Shown here in pieces: positions 16,905 to 25,557 of a DNA stretch of 64,000 bases; the first letter of the stretch is position 1, and the number at the start of each line of letters is the position of its first letter. Under the pieces are notes generated by a model. The model was not told the origin of the DNA, ran no database searches, and worked only from the letters and a program-made list of their open reading frames with translations. Made by a program: the position numbers and the translations under genes. The stretch comes from Nitratireductor aquimarinus (GTDB lineage: Bacteria > Pseudomonadota > Alphaproteobacteria > Rhizobiales > Rhizobiaceae), in assembly GCF_046773475.1 (NCBI RefSeq), contig NZ_CP177239.1, forward strand, positions 806,001 through 870,000, given 5' to 3'.

Positions 16905-18061
16905 GACCTGCCCTCCATTTCAGTCTTCAAAGGGTTTGGCCGGGGGGCCGGATGGCGCGCCTCGCGCCAGGCCGGCATCAGGATGCGGAACACGGTTCCA
17001 CGCTGGCCGGAAGATTCGCATTCGATCACCCCGCCATGCGCGCCCACGATCTTGGCGACCAGCGCAAGCCCGAGGCCAGACCCGTTTTGCTTGGAGGTGA
17101 CGAAGGGATCGAAGATGATCTGCCGCAGATCCTCGGGGATGCCCGGCCCGTTGTCGTAGACGCAAAACTCCAGCGGAAGCGCCACGCGATCCGGCGAGCC
17201 CGGAACCGAAAGCCGGATGCCCGGACGAAACGCCGTTGTCAGCCGGATCTCGCCATCATCCTGATCGGCAATGGCTTCGGCAGCGTTCTTGACCAGATTG
17301 AGAAAGACCTGGATCAGCTGGTCGCGATTGGCCCAGACCGGCGGCAGCGACGGATCGTAATCCTCCAAAATGCTGACTTTGCGCGCAAAACCGCTCTTGG
17401 CGACGGCTTTGACGTGATCAAGCACCAGATGAATGTTGATCGGATCGCGCTCCACCGGGCGTTCGTCCGAAAACACTTCCATACGGTCGACCAGCGCCAC
17501 GATCCGGTCGGTCTCCTCGGTGATGAGGCGCGTCAGCGCCCGGTCTTCATCCGAAACGGCGTGTTCGAGCAATTGCGCCGCGCCGCGAATGCCCGAAAGC
17601 GGGTTCTTGATTTCATGCGCCAGCATGGCTGCCAGCCCGGTCACCGAACGCGCCGCCCCGCGATGCACCATCTGCCGGTCGATCTTGTCGGCCATGGAGC
17701 GCTCCTGCAGGAGAAGCGCAACCGCGCCGGGCACTTCTGAAACCGGGGCTGCGTGAATATCCACCAGCCGCTCCGGCCCAAGGCGCGGTGACGAGATGTC
17801 GACACGGTATTCGTTGATCGCCACGCGCTGCTCGCGCACCTGTTCGACAAGCGCGATCAGCGGGCTTCCGAAGGGAACGAAATCCGACAGGCGGCTTCGG
17901 GCAAGAATGGACGCGCCGGAGCGGAAGAAATCCTCGGCCTCCGCATTCACCTCGGCGATGAAGCCATCCCGGTCGATCATCACCACGGGGTGGCGCAACG
18001 TGTTCAAGAGCAGACTGGCCGGGCCGGTTTCCATACGTGCGCGTTCACCCCTGTCATTCAT
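16901..18061 (-). CDS. ntrB: nitrogen regulation sensor kinase NtrB
   Basis: A 386-aa cytoplasmic histidine kinase/phosphatase for NtrC, controlled by PII. It has an N-terminal PAS domain, H149 in LAHEIKNPLSGIRG, then N box (NLVKNAAEAI) and G boxes (DNGPGIP; GSGLGLALVAKI). No membrane segment is present. The ATG at 18061 overlaps the dusB stop by 4 nt, giving a dusB-ntrB-ntrC coupled operon as in Rhodobacter and rhizobia (dusB was formerly nifR3). A longer upstream reading frame is only the shadow of dusB. Confidence 0.97.
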   Translation of the reverse strand: MNDRGERARMETGPASLLLNTLRHPVVMIDRDGFIAEVNAEAEDFFRSGASILARSRLSDFVPFGSPLIALVEQVREQRVAINEYRVDISSPRLGPERLVDIHAAPVSEVPGAVALLLQERSMADKIDRQMVHRGAARSVTGLAAMLAHEIKNPLSGIRGAAQLLEHAVSDEDRALTRLITEETDRIVALVDRMEVFSDERPVERDPINIHLVLDHVKAVAKSGFARKVSILEDYDPSLPPVWANRDQLIQVFLNLVKNAAEAIADQDDGEIRLTTAFRPGIRLSVPGSPDRVALPLEFCVYDNGPGIPEDLRQIIFDPFVTSKQNGSGLGLALVAKIVGAHGGVIECESSGQRGTVFRILMPAWREARHPAPRPNPLKTEMEGRS

Positions 18062-19056
18062 GCGGCCAGTTGATCCTCTTGTCTGCGAAACAGGTCGCGC
18101 AGGAGCCGGCTGACCTCTCTGTGATCGGTCCCCGTCATGATCGCCCTGCGCGTTTCGGGGGAAACCTCGGTGATGTGCCGATCCATGTACCAGCCGAGAT
18201 GCTTGCGGGCGTGCCGTGTGCCGTGATCCGCGCCATAAAGCGAGAGCATCGCCTCGTAATGGTCGATCACATAGTCGGCGAGGTTGTCCGGGCGGCGCTC
18301 TGCATTGGAGGCAACAGCGCCTGCGATCCATGGCGCGCCGTAATGCGCGCGTCCGACCATCACCGCGTCAGCGCCCGAAGCGGCAAGCATGCCTGCTGCA
18401 TCTTCCGCCGATGTCACGTCGCCATTGGCCACCACCGGGATCGTGACGGCTTCCTTCACCGCCGAAATCGCCTTCCAGTCGGCCCTGCCCTTGTAGAACT
18501 GGCAGCGGGTGCGCCCGTGCACCGTCACCATGGCCACGCCCGCCTCCTCCGCGCGGCGCGCAATCTCCGGCGCGTTCAGCGCATTGTCGTCCCAGCCAAG
18601 ACGCATCTTCACCGTGACCGGCACCTGAACAGCACCCACGACAGCCTCGATCAGGCTCAGTGCATGATCGGGTTCGCGCATCAGCGCCGAACCGGAATAG
18701 CCGCCCGTCACCTTCTTGGCCGGGCAGCCCATATTGATGTCGATCACGTCTGCGCCGCGCTCTTCGGCGATGCGTGCGCCTTCCGCCATCCAGCGCGCCT
18801 CGCGTCCGGCAAGCTGCACCATGTGCACGTCCACATCCGGACGGCGCAGGCGGCGGGCCGATTCAGCCTTGCCGCGCGCAAGCTCGCCGCTTGCCACCAT
18901 TTCAGAGACGACCAGCCCCGCGCCATGGTCATAGGCGCGTGCGCGGAACGCCAGGTCGGTAACCCCGGACATGGGCGCCAGAAACACGCGGTTGCGAATC
19001 GAAACCGATCCGACCGAGAGTGGCGTGGGCAAAAACGCGGCTGATGAGATGCACAA
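18058..19056 (-). CDS. dusB: tRNA-dihydrouridine synthase DusB
   Basis: A 332-aa FMN enzyme that reduces uridines in the tRNA D-loop. FLAPMSGVTDLAFR (25-38) begins the TIM barrel. The catalytic cysteine is C111 (INMGCPAKKVTGGYSG), and the FMN phosphate site appears later as GADAVMVGRAHYG. It heads the operon with ntrB and ntrC. The start is uncertain: the in-frame TTG at 19056 gives the usual N-terminal length, and no ATG is available before the conserved APMSGVTD. Confidence 0.95.
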   Translation of the reverse strand: MCISSAAFLPTPLSVGSVSIRNRVFLAPMSGVTDLAFRARAYDHGAGLVVSEMVASGELARGKAESARRLRRPDVDVHMVQLAGREARWMAEGARIAEERGADVIDINMGCPAKKVTGGYSGSALMREPDHALSLIEAVVGAVQVPVTVKMRLGWDDNALNAPEIARRAEEAGVAMVTVHGRTRCQFYKGRADWKAISAVKEAVTIPVVANGDVTSAEDAAGMLAASGADAVMVGRAHYGAPWIAGAVASNAERRPDNLADYVIDHYEAMLSLYGADHGTRHARKHLGWYMDRHITEVSPETRRAIMTGTDHREVSRLLRDLFRRQEDQLAA

Positions 19057-19190
19057 ATTTAAAGCACCCTCTGATTGTGCTTATTATTTAGCCAGTTTTT
19101 ACCCGATCCCGCAACTGCGTTTTCGCATCTGCGCAATCGCCTGCAAATTCGGCTGGCCTTTCGCGGCATGTATTATTATGCGTCTGCGCT

Positions 19191-20432
19191 ATGGACAAGC
19201 AGATGACACAATCCGATAGCCTGACGGCCAGCAGGACCGGTGAGGTCGCCGCCGTCATCGTCGCCGCAGGACGCGGCGAGCGCGCGGGGCAGTCCGTCGA
19301 AGGACCGAAGCAATATCGCCAGATCGGCGGCAAGCCGGTGCTGCGTCACACGCTGGAAACCTTCCTCACCGATCCGCGCATCGGGCGCGTGGTGGTGGCG
19401 ATCCACCCGGACGACGAAGCGCTGTTCGCCGAGGCCACTGCCGGCCTGACCGATGATCGCGTCATCGCCATCCATGGCGGCCATTCCCGCCAGGCCTCCA
19501 CCCGGCTGGCGCTGCTTGCGCTTTACGATCCGTCTCCGCAGACGGTTCTCATCCATGACGGCGTGCGCCCCTTCATCGACCGCGAGCTGATCGACCGGAT
19601 CATTGCGGCGGTGGAAGATGGTCGCGGCGCGCTGCCATCCCTGCCCGTGGCCGACACGATCAAGCGCGCAGGCCCCGCCGGCAACATTGCCGAGACGGTG
19701 CCGCGCCACGACCTGCATGCCGCGCAGACGCCGCAGGGCTTTCCCTTCGCACTCATCGCGGCAGCCCATGAGCGCGCCCACAAGCTGGGGCGTGAGGATT
19801 TCACCGACGACGCCTCCATCGCCGAATGGGCAAAGATCCCGGTTCGGCTCGTTGCCGGCTCCGTCGACAACATCAAGCTCACCTGGGCGCGCGACATCGC
19901 GCTTGCAGACGAACGCCTGACCCGTCCGAGCGTCTTCCCGGATGTGCGCACCGGCAATGGCTATGACGTGCACACCTTTGCCGATGGCGATGCGGTCGTG
20001 CTTTGCGGCGTCGCCATTCCGCATCACAAGCGCCTCTCCGGCCATTCGGATGCCGATGTGGGCCTGCACGCACTGACCGACGCGCTTCTGGCCACCTGCG
20101 GCGCTGGCGATATCGGGACGCATTTTCCGCCCTCCGACCCGCAATGGAAGGGCGCCGCCTCGCACATCTTCCTCGAACACGCAGCCGCCATCGTGCGCGA
20201 GGCAGGCGGACGCATCGCCAATGTCGATGTCACGATTGTCTGCGAAGCGCCCAAAATCGGTCCGCATCGCGAGAGCATGACGGCAGCCCTTGCCGGCATG
20301 CTTAACATCGCGCCGCACCGCATTTCCATCAAGGCCACCACCAATGAGAAGATGGGTTTTGTCGGGCGCGAAGAAGGCATTGCGTCGATCGCCACGGCAA
20401 GCGTGATCTATCCCGGCGAGGTGCCGGCATGA
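19191..20432 (+). CDS. ispDF: bifunctional IspD/IspF isoprenoid enzyme
   Basis: A 413-aa fusion of two MEP-pathway enzymes: CDP-ME synthase (N-terminal, residues ~18-240) and MECDP synthase (~252-413). IspD motifs are VIVAAGRGERAG (22-33), PKQY and LIHDGVRPF (120-128). IspF metal ligands are D259 and H261 (GYDVH) and H293, with the SGHSDADV loop. The fusion is typical of alphaproteobacteria. MTQSDS, four codons in, is an alternative start. The stop overlaps pncC by 4 nt. It is divergent from dusB across 134 bp. Confidence 0.96.
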   Translation: MDKQMTQSDSLTASRTGEVAAVIVAAGRGERAGQSVEGPKQYRQIGGKPVLRHTLETFLTDPRIGRVVVAIHPDDEALFAEATAGLTDDRVIAIHGGHSRQASTRLALLALYDPSPQTVLIHDGVRPFIDRELIDRIIAAVEDGRGALPSLPVADTIKRAGPAGNIAETVPRHDLHAAQTPQGFPFALIAAAHERAHKLGREDFTDDASIAEWAKIPVRLVAGSVDNIKLTWARDIALADERLTRPSVFPDVRTGNGYDVHTFADGDAVVLCGVAIPHHKRLSGHSDADVGLHALTDALLATCGAGDIGTHFPPSDPQWKGAASHIFLEHAAAIVREAGGRIANVDVTIVCEAPKIGPHRESMTAALAGMLNIAPHRISIKATTNEKMGFVGREEGIASIATASVIYPGEVPA

Positions 20433-20920
20433 GCGGTTTCGAGACACGCGCCCGCGCTGTTCTTGCCGCCTGCAACGCACGCGGCATCATGCTCGCCACG
20501 GCCGAGTCCTGCACCGGCGGCATGATCGCCGCCGCCCTGACCGACATTGCCGGTTCGTCCTCGGTCGTCGACCGCGGGTTCGTCACCTATTCCAATGAAG
20601 CCAAGATGGAGATGCTCGGCGTTTCACCAGAAACGCTGGCCGCCCATGGCGCTGTCTCGCAGGAAACCGCGCTGGAAATGGCTCAGGGCGCGCTTGCCCA
20701 CTCACGCGCCGGCGTGACGGTCGCCGTCACCGGCATTGCCGGCCCGGATGGCGGGTCAGACGAAAAACCGGTCGGCCTTGTCTGGTTCGGACTGGCGATG
20801 AAGGGCCGCGCGCCCGTGGCGCAGTCCCATGTCTTTGAAGACCGCGACCGCGCCGGTGTGCGCGCTGCAACCGTCGAGACCGCGCTCGACATGGTTCTGT
20901 CGGCCCTTCAGGAAGGCTGA
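20429..20920 (+). CDS. pncC: nicotinamide-nucleotide amidohydrolase PncC (CinA C-terminal family)
   Basis: A 163-aa stand-alone CinA C-terminal domain that deamidates NMN to NaMN in the pyridine nucleotide cycle. Family motifs are TAESCTGGMIAAALT (24-38) with the catalytic serine region, SYSNEAK-like FVTYSNEAK, and VTGIAGPDGGSDEKPVG. There is no N-terminal COG1058 domain, the usual state in rhizobia. It is coupled to ispDF by an ATGA overlap and converges on the coq10-like gene. Confidence 0.93.
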   Translation: MSGFETRARAVLAACNARGIMLATAESCTGGMIAAALTDIAGSSSVVDRGFVTYSNEAKMEMLGVSPETLAAHGAVSQETALEMAQGALAHSRAGVTVAVTGIAGPDGGSDEKPVGLVWFGLAMKGRAPVAQSHVFEDRDRAGVRAATVETALDMVLSALQEG

Positions 20921-20922
20921 AT

Positions 20923-21378
20923 TCAGGCGCTCACGCCGTAGATCACATCCGCACGGCGCTCGAACGCCTCGGAGAACATGCGGAAGGCGCGGTCGAACAT
21001 CGCGCCCATCACCGCGCCGAGCATCCGGCTCTTGAACTCATATTCGATGAAGAAATGAATTTCGCACGCGCCCTCGCCGGCCGGCTCGAAGCGCCATTCG
21101 TTCTTGAGGAAGCGAAACGGGCCGTCCACATAGCGCACGTCGATTGCCGCATCGGCAGGCTTCAGCGTTACCTGGCTGGTGAATGTCTCCCGCAGCGCCT
21201 TGTAGCCGACGGTCATATCGGCCACGAGCAGCGTCACGCCATCGCGTTCCTTGCGCGTGCGCACGCTGAGCGCTTCGCACATGGGCACGAATTCAGGATA
21301 TTTCTCCACATCCGCGACGAGCGCGAACATGTCCTCGGCTGTGTGCGCCACGCGGCGCACGGTCTCGAATTTCGGCAT
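20923..21378 (-). CDS. Coq10/RatA family START-domain protein
   Basis: A 151-aa single-domain START/SRPBCC protein. The N-terminal pattern PKFETVRRVAHTAEDMFALV, followed by VEKYPEFVPMC, matches the family known as Coq10 (ubiquinone binding, respiration) and as RatA in E. coli. In alphaproteobacteria the gene often follows lipA, as here. The ATG and the lipA stop share one base (TGATG). A ubiquinone chaperone role is more likely than a toxin because there is no RatB partner. Confidence 0.88.
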   Translation of the reverse strand: MPKFETVRRVAHTAEDMFALVADVEKYPEFVPMCEALSVRTRKERDGVTLLVADMTVGYKALRETFTSQVTLKPADAAIDVRYVDGPFRFLKNEWRFEPAGEGACEIHFFIEYEFKSRMLGAVMGAMFDRAFRMFSEAFERRADVIYGVSA

Positions 21379-22355
21379 CAGTTCGCAGCAGCACCAGCGC
21401 CTTCAAGACGCGCCTCGCGCGCCGCCCGCAGCTTTGCGAAGTCTTCGCCCGCATGGTGCGACGAGCGCGTGAGCGGGCTGGAAGAAACCATCAGGAAGCC
21501 CTTCGTGTAGGCCACGGTCTCGTAGGACTTGAATTCCTCCGGCGTGACGAACTTCTTCACCGGATGGTGCTTGCGCGTCGGCTGCAGATACTGGCCGATT
21601 GTCATGAAGTCGACATTGGCCGAACGCAGATCGTCCATGAGCTGCAGCACTTCGTTACGCTCTTCGCCAAGGCCGACCATGATACCCGACTTGGTGAACA
21701 TGCCGGGATCAAGTTCCTTGACCTGCTGGAGAAGACGCAGCGAGTGGAAATAGCGCGCGCCGGGGCGAACCTTGAGATAATTGCCCGGAACGGTTTCCAG
21801 ATTGTGGTTGAAGACGTCGGGCTTTGCCGCGACGACGACTTCAAGAGCGCCGTCCTTGCGCAGGAAGTCGGGCGTCAGGATCTCGATGGTCGTTTCGGGC
21901 GAAGCCGCGCGGATTGCGCCGATCACATCGGCAAAGTGCTGCGCGCCGCCATCGGCCAGATCGTCACGGTCGACCGAGGTGATGACGACATGCTTCAGCC
22001 CCATCTCGCGAACGGCCTTGGCGACATTGTCGGGCTCGTTGATGTCCACGGGACCGGGAATGCCGGTTGCGACATTGCAGAACGCGCAGGCGCGCGTGCA
22101 GATCTCGCCGAGGATCATGAACGTGGCGTGCTTCTTGTCCCAGCATTCGCCGATATTCGGGCAGCCGGCCTCTTCACACACGGTCACGAGCTTGTTCGAC
22201 TTCACGATCTCGCGGGTTTCCATATAGCCCTGCGAGGTCGGCGCCTTCACGCGAATCCATTTCGGCTTGCGCATCACGTCCTGATCGGGGCGGTGCGCCT
22301 TTTCGGGATGCCGCGGGCGCGGCTTGTCGGTGACGGTATCGAGAATGGTGACCAT
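21378..22355 (-). CDS. lipA: lipoyl synthase LipA
   Basis: A 325-aa radical SAM enzyme that inserts two sulfurs into octanoyl groups on lipoyl domains. Both iron-sulfur clusters are visible: the auxiliary cluster C60, C65, C71 (VCEEAGCPNIGEC) and the radical SAM CxxxCxxC at C86, C90, C93 (CTRACAFC). The C-terminal RSS ligand motif reads RSSHHAGEDF. Its products are used by PdhB and PdhC encoded a few kilobases away. Length is normal. Confidence 0.97.
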   Translation of the reverse strand: MVTILDTVTDKPRPRHPEKAHRPDQDVMRKPKWIRVKAPTSQGYMETREIVKSNKLVTVCEEAGCPNIGECWDKKHATFMILGEICTRACAFCNVATGIPGPVDINEPDNVAKAVREMGLKHVVITSVDRDDLADGGAQHFADVIGAIRAASPETTIEILTPDFLRKDGALEVVVAAKPDVFNHNLETVPGNYLKVRPGARYFHSLRLLQQVKELDPGMFTKSGIMVGLGEERNEVLQLMDDLRSANVDFMTIGQYLQPTRKHHPVKKFVTPEEFKSYETVAYTKGFLMVSSSPLTRSSHHAGEDFAKLRAAREARLEGAGAAAN

Positions 22356-22362
22356 GTTTGTC

Positions 22363-22665
22363 CTATCGCGTGCGGCGCGGGGCCGAACGACCGAATATCC
22401 AGAGGATCAGGATCGCGCCAAGAATGGCGACCACCAGATTGCCCAAAAAACCATAGAACGAGATGCCGGCAATACCGGCAATCGTCCCGCCGACAAAAGC
22501 GCCGGCTATGCCGACCAGGATATTGGTGAGAAAGCCATGCTCGCGGTTCATGGTCTTTTCAGCCACGTAACCGGCCAGAAAACCGATCACGAGCAGTCCG
22601 AAAAAGCCGACACCTGACATTCCCATACCAGGTATTCCCATGAGGCCGTGGCTTTCGCCCATCAT
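22363..22665 (-). CDS. GlsB/YeaQ/YmgE family membrane protein
   Basis: A 100-aa small integral membrane protein of the transglycosylase-associated family. Three hydrophobic segments are visible (FFGLLVIGFLAGYVA; FLTNILVGIAGAFVGG; LGNLVVAILGAILILWIF), and the glycine-rich GIAGAFVGG run is typical. The name is historic and does not imply enzymatic activity. The start at 22665 follows a GAGGAT site. Further upstream in-frame starts are possible. It lies between lpd and lipA in many rhizobia. Confidence 0.82.
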   Translation of the reverse strand: MMGESHGLMGIPGMGMSGVGFFGLLVIGFLAGYVAEKTMNREHGFLTNILVGIAGAFVGGTIAGIAGISFYGFLGNLVVAILGAILILWIFGRSAPRRTR

Positions 22666-22801
22666 CCCGATCCTCGTTGCGTTCCCCCGCATATAGTCCA
22701 CTTGTCGCGGGGGAAACAGGGGCTTTTCAGCCCTTTTCGAGCATTTGGCGGTCAGGCAGCATCACCAGACCGCACACAAACGCTGATCTTAAGCGCCGAT
22801 C

Positions 22802-24247
22802 TCAAGCATTGAGCGTGCGCCCATAGGCGTCGAGAACGCTTTCCTTCATCATCTCCGACAGGGTCGGATGCGGGAAGACCGTGTGCATCAGCTCTTCCTC
22901 GGTCGTCTCCAGGTTCATGGCGACGACAAAGCCCTGAATGAGCTCGGTGACTTCCGCGCCGATCATGTGTGCACCCAGAAGCTCGCCGGTCTTCTTGTCG
23001 AAGATGGTCTTGATGAAGCCCTGATCCTCGCCAAGCGCGATGGCCTTGCCATTGGCGGCGAACTGGAAGCGGCCAACGCGAATGTCGCGCCCGGCTTCCT
23101 CGGCCTTTGCTTCCGTCAGACCGACGGAGGCGACCTGCGGCTGGCAGTAGGTGCAGCCCGGGATCAGGCCCTTTTCAAGCCCGTGAACGCCCGGCACGCC
23201 GGCGATCTTCTCGATGCAGATCACGCCTTCATGCTCGGCCTTGTGCGCCAGCATGGGCGGGCCCGCCACGTCGCCGATGGCGTAGATGCCATCGACATTG
23301 GTGCGGCCATAGCCGTCCACGGCAACGCAGCCGCGATCAGTCTTCACGCCCAGCGCCTCGAGCCCGAGATTCTCAATATTGCCCTGTACGCCAACAGCCG
23401 AAATCAGCTTCTCGGCGGAGATCGTCTCGGTCTTTCCATCCTTGGTCTCGATATGGGCGGTGACGCCGTCCTTGCCCTTCTCGACCTTGGAAACCTTTGC
23501 GCCAAGCTTGAACTTGATGCCCTGCTTCTCGAACTGACGCTGTGCGAATTTTGAAACTTCCGCATCCTCGACCGGCAGGATCTGCGGCATCAGCTCGACC
23601 ACCGTAACCTCCGCCCCCATGGTGCGGTAGAAGGAGGCGAACTCCATGCCGATTGCGCCGGAGCCCATGACGACGAGCGACTTCGGCATCGTCTTGGGAA
23701 CCATTGCCTCGAAATAGGTCCAGATCCGGTCACCATCAGGCTCGATGCCCGGCAGAACGCGCGGACGCGCACCGGTGGCGACGATGATGTGCTTTGCCTT
23801 GTAGGTTCCGGGGCCCTTGGTGTTCTTCGGCGCGGGCGGCTGCGGCTGCATCGCCTTCTTCGCCGTTTCCGACACCACGACTTCGCCAGGCCTGGAAAGC
23901 TTGGCCTCGCCCCAGATCACGTCGATCTTGTTCTTCTTCATCAGGAACCCGACACCGCCATTGAGGCGCTGCGAGACCTTGCGCGAGCGGTCGACGACGG
24001 CGTCCACATCGGCCGTCACCCTGCCCTCGATGGAGAGACCGTAGTCCTTGCCGTTTTCGGCATAATGCTTGATCTCGGCGGAGCGGAGCAGCGCCTTGGT
24101 CGGAATGCAGCCCCAGTTGAGGCAGATGCCGCCCAGATGTTCGCGCTCGACGATTGCCGTTTTCAAGCCAAGCTGTGCAGCGCGGACCGCGGTCACATAG
24201 CCGCCCGGTCCCGAACCGATGATGATAACGTCGTAGTTTTCAGCCAC
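22802..24247 (-). CDS. lpdA: dihydrolipoyl dehydrogenase (E3)
   Basis: A 481-aa flavoprotein that reoxidises dihydrolipoamide in the pyruvate dehydrogenase complex. It has the FAD-binding GSGPGGYVTA (11-20), redox disulfide C42/C47 (GGICLNWGCIPT), NAD domain VMGSGAIGMEF, and the C-terminal HPTLSE catalytic motif. A ~20-residue Pro/Lys insertion (QPQPPAPKNTKG) near 135-150 is a family variant of the alphaproteobacterial PDH-linked enzyme. The start codon is GTG with AAGGAGAG upstream. Confidence 0.95.
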   Translation of the reverse strand: MAENYDVIIIGSGPGGYVTAVRAAQLGLKTAIVEREHLGGICLNWGCIPTKALLRSAEIKHYAENGKDYGLSIEGRVTADVDAVVDRSRKVSQRLNGGVGFLMKKNKIDVIWGEAKLSRPGEVVVSETAKKAMQPQPPAPKNTKGPGTYKAKHIIVATGARPRVLPGIEPDGDRIWTYFEAMVPKTMPKSLVVMGSGAIGMEFASFYRTMGAEVTVVELMPQILPVEDAEVSKFAQRQFEKQGIKFKLGAKVSKVEKGKDGVTAHIETKDGKTETISAEKLISAVGVQGNIENLGLEALGVKTDRGCVAVDGYGRTNVDGIYAIGDVAGPPMLAHKAEHEGVICIEKIAGVPGVHGLEKGLIPGCTYCQPQVASVGLTEAKAEEAGRDIRVGRFQFAANGKAIALGEDQGFIKTIFDKKTGELLGAHMIGAEVTELIQGFVVAMNLETTEEELMHTVFPHPTLSEMMKESVLDAYGRTLNA

Positions 24248-24280
24248 AGCTGGTCTCTCCTTGTAGTCGTATCGTTGTTC

Positions 24281-24307
24281 CAGGGCGCGGGGCAGACCCG
24301 CGCCCTG
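24281..24307 (-). terminator. strong hairpin between the HdeD-family gene and lpdA
   Basis: CAGGGCGCGGG-GCAGA-CCCGCGCCCTG has perfect 11-bp arms and a 5-nt loop, nine bases after the HdeD-family stop codon. No U-run follows on the minus strand, so it may pause or protect mRNA rather than terminate fully. Confidence 0.5.
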
Positions 24308-24315
24308 AAAGAAAA

Positions 24316-24867
24316 TCAGGCCCGCTGCGCCCCGCGCAGGCCGAAGGCGATGAGCAGGAGGAAGATGCCGTTCGACAACAGCTCAACCGCCAGCAGAATG
24401 CCCAGAATGGTTGCGGCCGCCCACGGCATGTCCGCCAGGATCATCACGCCGAGAACCAGCGAGACGAGGCCCGAGAACAGAACCCAGCCCCAGCCCGAAA
24501 GCGGGCGGAATGCAAAGGCGTACATGATCTTCACCACACCGAGCACGAGGAAGATGATCGCCACCAGAACCGTGAGCGAAACAATGCCCGCCGCCGGTTT
24601 CATGATGATGGAAACGCCCACTGCGAGCATCAGAACGCCCATGAGCAGCGCCCAGAGGAACCCGCCCCAGCCACGCACGCTGAACGCCTGCACGATCTGC
24701 AGCACGCCAAACAGGACGAAGGTCCATGCGGCCAGCATTGCAGCGGTCATCGTGGCCGCGAATGGATTGGCGAATGCCAGAATGCCGCCAATGAGTGAAA
24801 TGGCGCCGAGCAGGGCAAGCCAGCCCCAGGAAGCGTGTACGCTTCTATTTCCTGCCGTATCGGCCAT
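24316..24867 (-). CDS. HdeD family membrane protein
   Basis: A 183-aa polytopic inner-membrane protein with about six transmembrane helices in three pairs. It has the DUF308-type repeated pattern (GWLALLGAISLIGGILAFANP; GFLWALLMGVLMLAVGVSII; GWGWVLFSGLVSLVLGVMI). E. coli HdeD is an acid-stress protein. The function of the alphaproteobacterial members is not established. It lies inside the pdh-lpd region but has its own hairpin downstream. Confidence 0.87.
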   Translation of the reverse strand: MADTAGNRSVHASWGWLALLGAISLIGGILAFANPFAATMTAAMLAAWTFVLFGVLQIVQAFSVRGWGGFLWALLMGVLMLAVGVSIIMKPAAGIVSLTVLVAIIFLVLGVVKIMYAFAFRPLSGWGWVLFSGLVSLVLGVMILADMPWAAATILGILLAVELLSNGIFLLLIAFGLRGAQRA

Positions 24868-24885
24868 ATGTCTATCCTTCCGCCT

Positions 24886-25524
24886 TTAAAACCCAAGCAT
24901 TTCAGTAACGACCGGCGCGATTCCCGCACCGATCGACCTCGTGTTGTCGGCGTCCAGATGAACGCCGTCAAGCGGACTTGTGCGCGCCACACGGCCGGCG
25001 TCGAAGAAGCCGACACCCGTGTCCCGTGCGAGCGCTTCATATAAACCGGCGAGCTTTGCCGATTCGGAGCGCGCGTTATCGAACAGTACTGAAAAGTCGG
25101 GATCATCCGTCGCGCAGGCCTGCGGCGGCGCCATGACGAGCACTTTCGGAGCCGGATCGCCCATCGGGTAGTCATGGCGGCGCACGATGTCGACCAGACG
25201 CTGCATGCCCTGTTTCGCACCGAAGGCGCGGCCACAGATGAACGGCTTCATGTCGTTCGTGCCAAGCATGATGATGACGAGATCAAGAGGTGCATGGCTC
25301 GTCAGAAGTGTCGGCAGAACCCGCGAACCATTGCGGTCTGCGCCGGCAGCGTAGTCGTCAAACACCGTGGTGCGGCCATTGAGCCCTTCGGCGATCACCC
25401 GGGCGCGGTCGCCCAGAGCGGCCTGAAGCGTGCTTGGCCAGCGGTCTTCAAAGGAATGGCGTCCGGGGCCGGCAGGATCGTACCCCCATGTCAGCGAATC
25501 GCCGTAGCACAGGATGGTCTTCAT
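24886..25524 (-). CDS. SGNH/GDSL-family hydrolase (arylesterase-like)
   Basis: A 212-aa cytoplasmic serine hydrolase. Block I GDSLTWG carries the nucleophile S10. The block III motif is GTNDMK, and the C-terminal catalytic pair appears as DGVHLDADN. No signal peptide is present. Related proteins act on aryl or acetyl esters, but the natural substrate is unknown. It sits directly after pdhC (33 nt) and is probably in the pdh operon. Confidence 0.9.
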   Translation of the reverse strand: MKTILCYGDSLTWGYDPAGPGRHSFEDRWPSTLQAALGDRARVIAEGLNGRTTVFDDYAAGADRNGSRVLPTLLTSHAPLDLVIIMLGTNDMKPFICGRAFGAKQGMQRLVDIVRRHDYPMGDPAPKVLVMAPPQACATDDPDFSVLFDNARSESAKLAGLYEALARDTGVGFFDAGRVARTSPLDGVHLDADNTRSIGAGIAPVVTEMLGF

Positions 25525-25557
25525 GTTCCGCCCCCGGACAAGATGTTCATTTGCGGC